Shown: positions 56,152 through 64,000 of the stretch, piece by piece | Numbering within the stretch: the stretch's first letter is position 1 | Layout of the letters: every line of letters starts with the position of its first letter | DNA from: Leptobrachium leishanense | Lineage: Eukaryota; Chordata; Amphibia; Anura; Megophryidae | NCBI GenBank assembly: GCA_009667805.1 | Contig: CM019063.1 | Coordinates: forward strand, 191,700,661 to 191,764,660 | Direction of reading: 5' to 3' | Length of the DNA stretch: 64,000 nt | Position numbers and translations under genes: made by a program | Notes under the pieces: generated by a model | Database searches by the model: none | The model's input: the letters and a program-made list of their open reading frames with translations, nothing else | What the model was told of the DNA's origin: nothing

Positions 56152-57066
56152 TTACTTTGTGAAACCTTTGAACTTCTCACTGAGAACATATGTTTCCCTA
56201 TGAGTAAGATGCAAACCATCTTTTTTATACAGTTTCTTTCTGCTCCAATTAGAGCTATCATGGGACACAAAGCCAAATCCTTGCTCCCGACACCATTCCC
56301 AAAGCCACAAATTAAATTCCCTATTGGGCATCTGCCTATCCTGAATGTTATGCACAGGCAAAACTTCAGAGAATGACACAGTGGACGCAATCTGCTGTAT
56401 TTCACCTCCAAGAACACAAAAATCTTCCTTAATCTCAGAAACCTCATTGCTAGCCAAGTCATTTGTCTTTAGATGGACTAGAACGTCCACTTCCCCTTGC
56501 TGCTTTGCTTGTTTGACAATATTGAGAATATGTCTCTTGTCTCTACGAGCAGTAGCCCCAGGAAGACATCTCACGAAACCACTACTCTCCAGCTCAACAC
56601 CTCTTATGATAGAATCACCCAGCAACAATTGCCTTCTATCATGCCCCACCTTTTCCTTTTTGTTCTTGGTTGCAGTCCTGCATACCTTAGGCATAGGGGA
56701 TGGTGGTTCCTCAACTATGGTGTCTGAGCCTACTTCCGTCTCACCACTACACTCTGAAAGTGCCTCAAAAGAATTAAGAAGAGCCACAGACTGTGGGACA
56801 TGTTTTCTATCCACAGCTCTAAGTCTACCAGATCCTACAGTAGTCCATCTGCCGCTCCTAGGAGGCCTCTGTGGCAGTGGCTTTGTAACAGTCATAGCCA
56901 TAGCCTGAGTTTGTCTAACAGATAATTTACAAATCTCAGACTTCAAACAGGCAATTTCCTGCTGCAATAAAGAGAGCTGCCTACATATCAGGCACACTCC
57001 AGACCTCCAAAAATTGGATCTAAAAACAAATGCATGACAGCTCTTACACTGGACCAAGCCTGCCAT
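56152..57066 (-). CDS. CR1 ORF1 with zinc motif and esterase domain
   Basis: The ATG is at 57066, and 304 codons are open. The N-terminus has CKSCHAFVF and CLICRQ (two CxxC pairs, a reduced PHD-like finger). A short coiled coil (LLQQEIACLKSEICKL) and a charged linker follow. The C-terminal half is an SGNH/GDSL-type esterase: LLGDSIIRGVE (Ser block), LKTNDLA (normally GTND; the Gly is replaced by Lys) and DGLHLT (Asp-His block). ORF1 esterases are known in CR1 elements of fish and frogs. It lies upstream of ORF2 with a 73-bp gap. Confidence 0.85.
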   Translation of the reverse strand: MAGLVQCKSCHAFVFRSNFWRSGVCLICRQLSLLQQEIACLKSEICKLSVRQTQAMAMTVTKPLPQRPPRSGRWTTVGSGRLRAVDRKHVPQSVALLNSFEALSECSGETEVGSDTIVEEPPSPMPKVCRTATKNKKEKVGHDRRQLLLGDSIIRGVELESSGFVRCLPGATARRDKRHILNIVKQAKQQGEVDVLVHLKTNDLASNEVSEIKEDFCVLGGEIQQIASTVSFSEVLPVHNIQDRQMPNREFNLWLWEWCREQGFGFVSHDSSNWSRKKLYKKDGLHLTHRETYVLSEKFKGFTK

Positions 57067-57469
57067 TATAAAAGAATGGATTTAAACCAACAAATCTTAC
57101 CTTTTTGTAGGTTTTCTACCTCCTGTCTGTCTAACCTCAGACTACCTCCAGAGTATCTCCAGAAGATCTCTAAGTGCTCACTTTGAAGGCTTCACTTAGA
57201 AGGCTTCACCCAAGCTCTTATTAGACAAGCTAATATTCCTCACGTCGCTAGCGGCGTGTGTGTGTGATTAGGAGACGTCAGACACTGCTAATGTCCGGCC
57301 AACATAACATCCAGACGCAAAAAGGGTTTTATTGATGATCTGTACAAAATCATGGACGAAAATGCGCATTGTATGTCCGCTATCGCGTATTCTGTGAAAA
57401 AATACGTCCATTCGTTCAAACGCACTTTTTCACGGACGACGTGAAAAATGCGTTCGTCTGACCCTAGCC

Positions 57470-57725
57470 TTAGTGGTGAGGTTTTTTGCTGCCCCCTGGA
57501 AAGTGAAAGCCTAGGCCTTGCCTACCCAGGACATACTGGAAAATTTGTGAAATCTCAATGTATCCTTCCTGGTAAAATACTTTGCAGAAGTAAAAAAAAA
57601 AAAAAAATTGTTCTTTTTTTAGGAGTGGGGCCACCCAGTGCTGGCCGCCGCCCCCTGGAAAGTGCCGCCCTAGGCCTAGGCCTTGTTGGCCTAGGCCAAA
57701 ATACACCACTCGGTGAACCATAGCC
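57470..57725. repeat. MITE-like fragment with duplicated block
   Basis: tagtggtgagg at the left and caaaatacaccac at the right recall the CAGTGGTG ends. A gccccctggaaagtg block occurs at 57491 and again at 57648, each followed by cctaggc words. An A-run (57589-57606) lies between. Confidence 0.5.
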
Positions 57726-58971
57726 TTGGCAGTGGGAAATCGAAAGGAGGACAGTGCTGTGAAACCCGGGTTCCCATTAGAGCTCCCTCTCAGGAACCAC
57801 CCTGAGCCCTACCGCAGTGCAGGGGCAACAAAGTCCCAAGAGAGTGCCCTGGTAGGGCAAAACGTTGGTGCAGCACTCAGGGTTTCTGTTCAGCAAGTAT
57901 CTCTGCTGCTCTTAGCCAGCTTACAGTCCAGGATAGGGAGCTGAGACTCAGGCAGACGAGGCAGTAGGTGGAGGAAATCTTTTGAACAGTGGAACAGGGA
58001 CATTGGGGCCAGGGATTATGGTCTTTAGAGAATAAATTCAATAAAGCATAAACATATACAGTGTATCTATATATAGGAACAGTAATAAATAGCTCAACAT
58101 AAAACGATCGAAAAGTCTCTTGGGTCCCTGTAGCCGGTATCTGTGACAGTGCTCTCCTCTTTTTTATCCCAAAGTCTGACAGGTTTACCTTCATAGCGTC
58201 CCCATGTTAGAGCAAAGAAGGGAATATGGCCCAGATAGAGAAAGACTAATATGAAGGCTTGCAGTCCTAATGAAGTCGTTCATTAACCCTTGCATAGCAA
58301 CGGCAAAACACCCACGTTGAATTTAACTATTGACTAACCGGTATTTCAAAAACCAACAACCATGTGCAAACCTTTCCAAATTTTTGCTACCTTATAGCCT
58401 TATATGCATTTACCCTAAATGCGCCTATAATACTGCCTAGCAGTAGCCTATCACCTTTACTCCTTAATATACACATTGCCATAACAGAGTGAAGGGCGTC
58501 AGACCCCGCTTGGCACATGTATTGTTTCTTTTGTTGTTGCAGGGACAGGTTGGAAACATTGTTTCCTTGCAAGTTTTGATAGACTCTTACTGTAACTGGT
58601 ATATCCCTCAATGAAGTACAGCACACCCTTTAGATTCTTTCCCATCTATCCTATGAATCCGGATCCACGAAGGCACAGTTCTACCTTTCTCTTGGCAGTT
58701 TATTAACCCTTCTAGAATATTTGGGGTGCTGTACTTAATCTCCTCCTTGAATCTTAGGTGATTTATTTTTGGGGTTTATGCTTTATTTAATTTTTCTTTT
58801 GTTTGTTTGGTCTTGGTAACTATTTTATGATCCTGTGATTTTTTTTTAATCCTTTGCTTCCTTTTAAAACTTAGTTTTTATCTGTATCATGTGAGGTTGA
58901 CTCTTCCATTTTTATCTGAACATTTATCCTACAATCCCCTTTCTTACTAGATTACTGGACTTGACTGACTC
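57726..58971. other. Unassigned sequence, possible Penelope relic
   Basis: At 57838-57872 gccctggtagggc followed by aaaacgttgg resembles the helix II and GAAACGTT part of the Penelope hammerhead-like relics, but the CTGANGA core is absent. No coding frame of note. The part near 58740-58970 is T-rich. Confidence 0.3.
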
Positions 58972-58976
58972 TACCT

Positions 58977-59924
58977 TGTCACATCCATGGCCCCTGCAGC
59001 GCTCCCTGGGGGTCAGGGCACCAGGTGGCATCGCTGGCTAGCCTGTTGCCAGTAGTAAGGGCTGGCAAAACGGCATCTGAGGGGGCGGAGCCGAGCATAA
59101 ATCCAAGGAGCCATCAGCCTTTAAAAGAGGCTTAGAGAAGGTGCTCCTTGGACTGTCGTGGTGTCTAGTTTGGTGGAGTCTTGTTCCTGATATTTTCTGA
59201 TTAATCTGTTGCTGACCCGTTTCTGTTCGAGGACCCTGATCACGATTCGACCCGGCTATCCCTTCTGACTACTCTCTTGATTATCCCATGTGTACTTTTG
59301 CCTGGTACTTCTCGTTCTTGTGTATGTGTTGCCTTTATGGTTCTTGTCTCTCTTGTTCATGTTTATGTTCAGCCTTATGATTCATGTCTTATGTTCGTTT
59401 AACTGGTTGTGAGTCCTAATTGCAAGGCGTCCAGTTGAAGTCCTGCCCTGCTTCTTGTATAATATATTCATTGTCTGTCCGTCTGTATCTGTGCTATCTT
59501 TGTGGAGTAACAGTATCCAAGCTCTCCTTGAAGGCCTCCCCTGCAGGCTGGTATACACAGATTCCTCACTGTATGTCCTTATCTAGAAGTGTGTTGCACT
59601 AAGCAGTATTTTGGTCCAGAAACCAATTGAGCTTAGTTGCTTTGTTAGGTCTGTCCTCTACTATCTTGCCTATTCTGTTTTTGTATCCCGTTTATGTTTT
59701 TGTTCAAGTATCACTGTATCTGTTCTCTTTGGAGTATTTGTGTTTGCACTGAGTGGTCAATTGGCCTTGAAGCCAATTGAGCTTAGTTGCCCTTTCAGGT
59801 CTGTCCCGTTACTCCCTGGCTTGGGAGATCAGATTACAGCCGTTCTTAGTCTTTTGTCTTTAGAATTCTGTCCTGAAGGATCCAAATACGCTTTCTGAGG
59901 TGAGTGCTATAGCCCACCGTTACA
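58977..59924 (+). mobile_element. Solo LTR (948 bp)
   Basis: Begins TGTCACATCC and ends CCACCGTTACA, flanked by TACCT (58972-58976, 59925-59929). A TATA-like tttaaaag (about 59120) is followed by pyrimidine-rich sequence, as in an LTR promoter. Sequence on its right is LINE coding, so it probably entered a LINE. Confidence 0.85.
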
Positions 59925-59934
59925 TACCTAAGAT

Positions 59935-60788
59935 TATTTATCATCTCATCATGTGCAATTGAATACTTTCAGTCAGAACTCCTGCAAGTCTGGAATGCCC
60001 ATGCCCCGCTACGTAAAGTGCGAGTCAAAGGGGCACATCTCCCCTGGGTTACAGCTGACCTCACACACATGTACCAGCTTAGAGATTCACTCTGGTCAAA
60101 TTTCAAGAGTACTGGATCCATGAACGATCATTGTGAATACCGAAAATGGCGGAATGCATGCACAAAGCAAACAAAAATGGCCAAAGCACAATACTTCAAT
60201 GAAAATCTAAACAATAACATATCAAACCCGAGAAATTTTTGGAAAATCCTAAATAACATACAATCGCCCCCTGTCCACTCCCAACCAGCTGCTGTCAAAG
60301 AAAACAACCAAACCCTCCAACACCCCCTAGATGTAGCAAATGCCTTTAATAACTATTTTGTTGGATGCGCCAACACCCTGATTGCTAAGCTAGCAATTGA
60401 AACACATTCAGGAAGGCAGCACACAAGTCAGATCCTTCCAACTGTGCAAAAACCCTGTATCAAAGGGAAATTCAGTTTTAGACCGGTGCCTGTCAGTGCC
60501 ATTACTAAACTCCTCTCTAACCAAAAAATGAAACACCAGTCAGGATCTGACCAAATCCCAGCAATGCTGCTGAAAATCAACACGCCGGCAATTGCAAAAC
60601 CTGTCGCAACCCTAATCAATGAATCACTGGCGACTGGATATATACCCAAACTCTGGAAGACTGCGAGAGTGGTACCTATCCATAAAAGTGGAGACAATAC
60701 TTTGGTATCCAACTACCGTCCACTATCATTGCTTCCTGTAATGTCAAAAATTCTGGGAAAATGTGTTTACACTCAATTATGCGATTAA
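59935..60788 (+). pseudogene. LINE ORF2: RT N-terminal half
   Basis: Reads LQVWNAHAPLRKVRVKG (linker after endonuclease), LPWVTADL, RDSLW, and the RT fingers: SGSDQIPAMLLK, ARVVPIHKSGD, NYRPLSLLPVMSKIL. A stop at 60786-60788 precedes FRPNHSPTTAL, which then meets the TTAA insertion at 60861. The frame before the stop is open for 257 codons. Confidence 0.82.
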
Positions 60789-60864
60789 TATCAGTATTGG
60801 AACTATTTAACCCCAGATGAATCCGGCTTCCGTCCAAATCATTCACCCACAACTGCCCTTTTAA

Positions 60865-62100
60865 CCCTTTCGCTGCTGAGGCTTTTCCCGCCCCTGTGCT
60901 GAGGTCATTTTTTACCTGTTTTGCGCATCATGTTTAAACGTGTTTTGAAGGCTTATTTTAGTATATGACATCGACATATTATATATCGTTCTTTCCGTCA
61001 GACTCGGTAGATTCATAATATGTCATTATTATATGTATACGTTATGTCATGTTTGTATATTATAACAAAAAATGCAATAAAATATGTATTTTCAATAATT
61101 TACAGCGTGTAAAGTGTTTTTTTCCACATTTTAACATGCGAGCAATTGCGGTTATATTTTGTATGGGGTGCGCTTGTTAAAAAAATTAGAGATGGGGTCT
61201 CGTTACATTTTTTTTGGGGGAAAATGACACCATTTTTAACAAACGCACCGCATACAAAAATCGTTAATGCAGCATCATTGTTCACATTATAATTGAAATG
61301 GGAACAATATTGCTGCATTAACAAACCAAAAAAAATAAAAAAAAAGTGTTTATTTTTTTTTTTTAATTTTTTTTTAATTTTTTTTATTTTTATTTTTCTT
61401 TTTTTTTTTTTTTTTAACAATTTTTTTTACTTTCATGTTTGGTATCGTTGGAACGGCCATGCTCTGGCCGATCCAACGATATCAAAATTTAACCCCTAAC
61501 TGCCACGGATCGGGAGATAGGGAGTTCATTGGAACTCCCTATCTCCACAGTTCGTGGCAGTTAGGGGTTAATGCTAGGACTGGCGTCATCGTGCTGCGCA
61601 CGATGACGCCAGTCCTCTGGGGGAGTTCCGGAAGCTTGGCCGACATCCAAGATGTCGGCCAGCTCCCGGGAAGGATCGCAAATCGGCGCTTTTCAGCGCC
61701 GATTTGCGATCCAGCTCCCCAGGGGTTAATGCCAGGCATCATTTGGAAGGGCAGGCTGTGCCCTTCCAAATGATGCCTGGGTTAAGCCCCTGTGAGCCGC
61801 CGATCGGGAGGGAGAGAGGTCCGAAGGACCTCCCCCCCTCCCTTTCAGGCGCCTCCTCCGCACATGCGGGGGGGCGCCTGAATTAGGTGTCATCGCGGGG
61901 GCGCGATGACACCTAATAATGGCGGCCACTGCTCCGGATGCCGGGCTGACATCCAGGATGTCAGCCCGCACCGGAGGGGCCAGCGATCGGCCGGTACCCG
62001 GCCGAACGCTGACCCCAATGCGAGGACGCGCTCAGCGCGTCCTCCGCATACCAGCGGCAATGCTGAGGACGCGCTGAGCGCGTCCTTAGCATTGAAGTGG
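60865..62100 (+). mobile_element. TTAA hairpin-chain element, copy 3
   Basis: TTAA at 60861-60864 and 62101-62104. Joining the flanks restores LINE codons (TAL-LKVSNDIQ), so the insertion point is certain. Very similar to copy 2 (49115-50331) over its whole length. The left half is AT-rich, and the right half is a chain of hairpins. No coding. Confidence 0.9.
61435..62095. repeat. Hairpin chain of TTAA copy 3
   Basis: At least ten consecutive hairpins. Perfect examples are 61576-61593 with 61599-61616 (18 bp), 61673-61689 with 61696-61712 (17 bp) and 61732-61753 with 61759-61780 (22 bp). Others centre near 61465, 61530, 61647, 61828, 61900, 61953, 62032 and 62075. Confidence 0.92.
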
Positions 62101-62104
62101 TTAA

Positions 62105-62733
62105 AAGTTTCCAATGATATCCAGGCTGGTATGGAACAAGGAACCCTAACTGGAGCCATCTTCCTTGATTTTGCCAAGGCCTTTGACAGAGTAGACCATG
62201 GCATCTTATTACAAAAACTTAAAGACTCTATTGGGGATCGCACGCTAACCTGGTTTCAATCATATTTGTCTGATCGGTCACAATATGTGTCCATTTCTGA
62301 CAGCACTTCCCTCCCCCTCCCAGTCACATGCGGTGTACCCCAAGGCTCGATACTCGGCCCCCTGCTATTCACAATATTCATAAATGATCTGCCCAATGTC
62401 TGCAAAGCCTCAACTGTACATATGTACGCAGACAACACTGTAATCTATACCAGCAAACCAAATCTCCCGCAGCTGGAGGCGGTGCTGCAAGACCAATTCA
62501 CAGAGGTAGAAAAGTGGATCAAAGATAACAAACTTTTTCTATATGCTGACAAAACTGTTACAATGCTCTTTGGAACAGCACCTAAACTACATAAATTGCA
62601 AGCACCCCATCTATGTGTCAGGACAAAATCAAATGGCTTGTTGACCACAGTCACTTCTCTCAAATATCTAGGTATGTGGCTAGACCCAAATCTATCCTTT
62701 GGCCCAGGGGTCAAGTCCTGGGAAAAAAAGTGA
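62105..62733 (+). pseudogene. LINE ORF2: RT C-terminal half
   Basis: Continues after the TTAA element: LKVSNDIQAGMEQGTL, FLDFAKAFDRVDHGIL, VPQGSILGPLLF and the active site YADNTVIY, in which the second catalytic Asp is Asn. Then LKYLGMWLDPNLSFG. The frame stops at 62733, and a few more matching codons follow. The Asp-to-Asn change alone would abolish copying. Confidence 0.85.
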
Positions 62734-62789
62734 GGAAACTCAACCACGAATTCCACAACCCCTATTAACAGAAGAAAAAAATATATATA

Positions 62790-62939
62790 TCACGAGTATA
62801 GCAGTACGTGGTGATACCATTTTTATTGGGTTAACTTTACATTTAAAAGACAAGCTTTCAAGAGTGTAACCTCTCCTCTTCAGGTCTGGAAACTATACTG
62901 ATCAGTGAAAGGTATCACTACGTACAGGTATACTCGTGA
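62790..62939. mobile_element. Short element with 29-bp inverted ends
   Basis: tcacgagtata...ggtgatacc (62790-62818) is matched inverted at 62911-62939 with five or so mismatches. The interior has acaagctttcaagagtgtaacctctcctcttcagg, a wording I associate with Penelope-type 3' sequences in frogs and fish, but this is from memory and weak. AT repeats flank both ends. Confidence 0.45.
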
Positions 62940-62957
62940 TTTTGGCAACTGGACTAA

Positions 62958-62990
62958 CATGTTATATATATATATATATTATATATATCT
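62958..62990. repeat. (TA)n microsatellite
   Basis: tatatatatatatattatatatat between the short inverted-end element and the minisatellite. Confidence 0.9.
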
Positions 62991-62994
62991 ATCC

Positions 62995-63440
62995 AGGCAC
63001 AGACCCCCCTGAATTATATACACAGACCCCCCAGAATTACATACACAGGCACTGGACCTCCAGAATAATATACCCAGCACTGAGCCCCCAGAATAATATG
63101 CATAGCACTGAACTCCCAGAATAATATACACAGCACTGAGCCCCCAGAATAATACACAGCACTGAACCCCCAGAATAATATACACAACACTGAACCCCCA
63201 GAATAATATAAACAGCACTGAGCCCCCAGAATAATATACACAGCACTGAGCTCCAGAATAATATACACAGCACTGAGCCCCAAGATTAATATGCACAGCA
63301 CTGAGCCCCCAGAATAATATATACAGCACTGAGCCCCAAGAATAATATACCCAGCACTGAGCCCCCATAATAATATACACAGCACTGAGCCCCAAGAATA
63401 ATATACACAGCACTGAGCCCCAAGAATAATATGCACAGCA
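62995..63440. repeat. 28-bp minisatellite, about 16 copies
   Basis: Unit aataatatacacagcactga followed by gcccccag. Length varies from 26 to 29. Minus-strand ORFs of up to 164 codons (62979-63473) only reflect the repeats. Confidence 0.92.
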
Positions 63441-63680
63441 CTGGTTATATGGATATATTTGCCCCCAGCTCACATGGATATATTTGCCTCAGCTCATATG
63501 GGTATATATTGCCCCAGCTCATATGGGTATATATTGCCCCAGCTCACATGGATATTTTTTCCCCAGTTCACATGGTTATATTTTCCCCAGTTCACATGGA
63601 TATAATTTCCCCCAGTTCACATGGATATTATTGACCCCAGCTCATATGGATATTATTGACCCCAGCTCAGATGGGTACAT
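63441..63680. repeat. 25-bp minisatellite
   Basis: Units with cagctcacatggatat and ttgcccc, 24-26 bp, drifting from the array to the left into the one to the right. Confidence 0.88.
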
Positions 63681-64000
63681 ATTGCTCCAGCTCTCATGGA
63701 TATGCCCCAGCTCTCATGGATATGCCCCAGGTCTCATGGATATGCCCCAGGTCTCATGAATATGCCCCAGGTCTCATGGATAATGCCCCAGGTCTCATGG
63801 ATAATGCCCCCCCAGCTCTCATGGATAATGCCCCAGGTCTCATCGATATGCCCCCCGCTCACATGGATAATGCCCCAGGTCTCATGGATAATGCCCCAGC
63901 TCTCATGGATATGCCCCAGCTCTCATGGATATGCCCCAGGTCTCATGGATAATGCCCCAGCTCTCATGGATAATGCCCCAGGTCTCATCGATATGCCCCC
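63681..64000. repeat. 21-22-bp minisatellite, runs off the window
   Basis: Units ctcatggatatgccccaggt with an optional extra A (ggataatg). About 15 copies to the window edge. Frames open through it (63656-63952) are repeats, not genes. Confidence 0.92.

Larger units (their letters stand above)
53207..57246 (-). mobile_element. CR1 LINE, near full length
   Basis: Minus strand: 5' leader (57246-57067), ORF1, ORF2 (endonuclease and RT), 3' leader ending in tandem TCTATG units (53207-53225). gctag on both sides (53202-53206, 57247-57251) may be a target duplication. The gggcagactagatgggcc-type 3' sequence (53245-53275) and short-repeat tail are typical of frog CR1. Only a few frame breaks are present. 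Confidence 0.9.
52996..57469. mobile_element. GGCTAGGGTCAGAC MITE, copy 3, split by CR1
   Basis: Ends GGCTAGGGTCAGACG and CGTCTGACCCTAGCC. MITE parts are 52996-53206 and 57247-57469 (about 430 bp in total). Alignment with copy 1 places the CR1 entry at its ctag near 42093. Confidence 0.85.
59930..62765 (+). mobile_element. L2/CR1-group LINE fragment
   Basis: The coding part of a LINE ORF2 (end of endonuclease, RT) runs left to right, split by a TTAA element (60865-62100). 5' part is missing or lost behind the solo LTR, and 3' part stops soon after the RT. Clade is judged from RT wording only (SNYRPLSLLPVMSKILGKC, FLDFAKAFDRVDHGIL). Confidence 0.8.

Noticed and set aside
59000..59924. Possible host gene in the ORFs at 59420-59898
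   Set aside because: The stretch is bounded by LTR ends with a 5-bp duplication, and the short frames show no domain.
62979..63473. 164-codon minus-strand ORF with repeated cysteine-tyrosine-rich peptide
   Set aside because: It lies wholly inside a 28-bp minisatellite of drifting unit length, and two other frames are also open. No sign of coding.
63484..63952. Plus-strand ORFs repeating APGLMDN-type peptides
   Set aside because: Product of the 21-25-bp minisatellites; no start context or domain.

Overview
The window reads as intergenic DNA of a large, repeat-rich vertebrate genome, most likely an amphibian (frog). I infer this from the mix of families: L1-like and CR1 LINEs, a Penelope-like element with a GIY-YIG nuclease, a Gmr1-type Ty3/Gypsy element, very large BED-finger hAT transposons, Tc1, TTAA-inserting elements and several solo LTRs. 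I see no host protein gene, tRNA, rRNA or CRISPR array. Nearly everything of substance is a mobile element, and most coding frames carry frameshifts or stops.

Left part (1-17.3 kb): a complete-looking hammerhead ribozyme lies on the minus strand (795-874), then a 3'-truncated L1-like LINE on the minus strand (ORF1 ending near 2675, ORF2 start at 1899). The LINE was split by a 13.4-kb hAT transposon (hAT-1, 3731-17085, target duplication CTGGGGAG). hAT-1 has a TATA/CCAAT promoter, about 30 copies of a 73-bp repeat, a broken BED-finger transposase and a 138-bp 3' array. Its transposase is itself split by a 5.7-kb head-to-head pair of Penelope-like elements (9936-15682).

Middle part (17.3-29 kb): a foldback/hAT-like relic was invaded by an LTR element without pol (18210-24625) that encodes a zinc-knuckle gag-like protein and a 641-codon frame of unknown function. 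One of its LTRs holds a polyadenylated, L1-like non-autonomous element (copy A) with an uncharacterised ORF. Then follow a solo LTR, a Tc1 element and a second hammerhead ribozyme (28414-28491).

Right-centre (29-50.6 kb): one hAT copy (hAT-2, 29021-50577, target duplication CCCAGCAC) has grown to 21.6 kb by nested insertions: a Gmr1-like Gypsy with a SCAN-like gag (itself holding a solo LTR), an inverted hAT-3 (holding L1-like copy B, which holds a solo LTR, and a foldback with a MITE), another MITE, L1-like copy C and two TTAA elements made of chained hairpins. Target duplications fix the order of insertion at almost every step.

Right end (50.6-64 kb): a CAGTGGTG-ended DNA element with a 57-bp minisatellite, a GGCTAGGG MITE carrying a near-complete CR1 LINE (ORF1 esterase, endonuclease, reverse transcriptase), a solo LTR, a second LINE interrupted by a third hairpin-chain TTAA element, and three minisatellites running to the window end.

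The most notable points are the two hammerhead ribozymes, the hairpin chains with paired compensatory substitutions, the ORF shared by three non-autonomous LINE-like copies, and the LTR element encoding an unrecognised protein.
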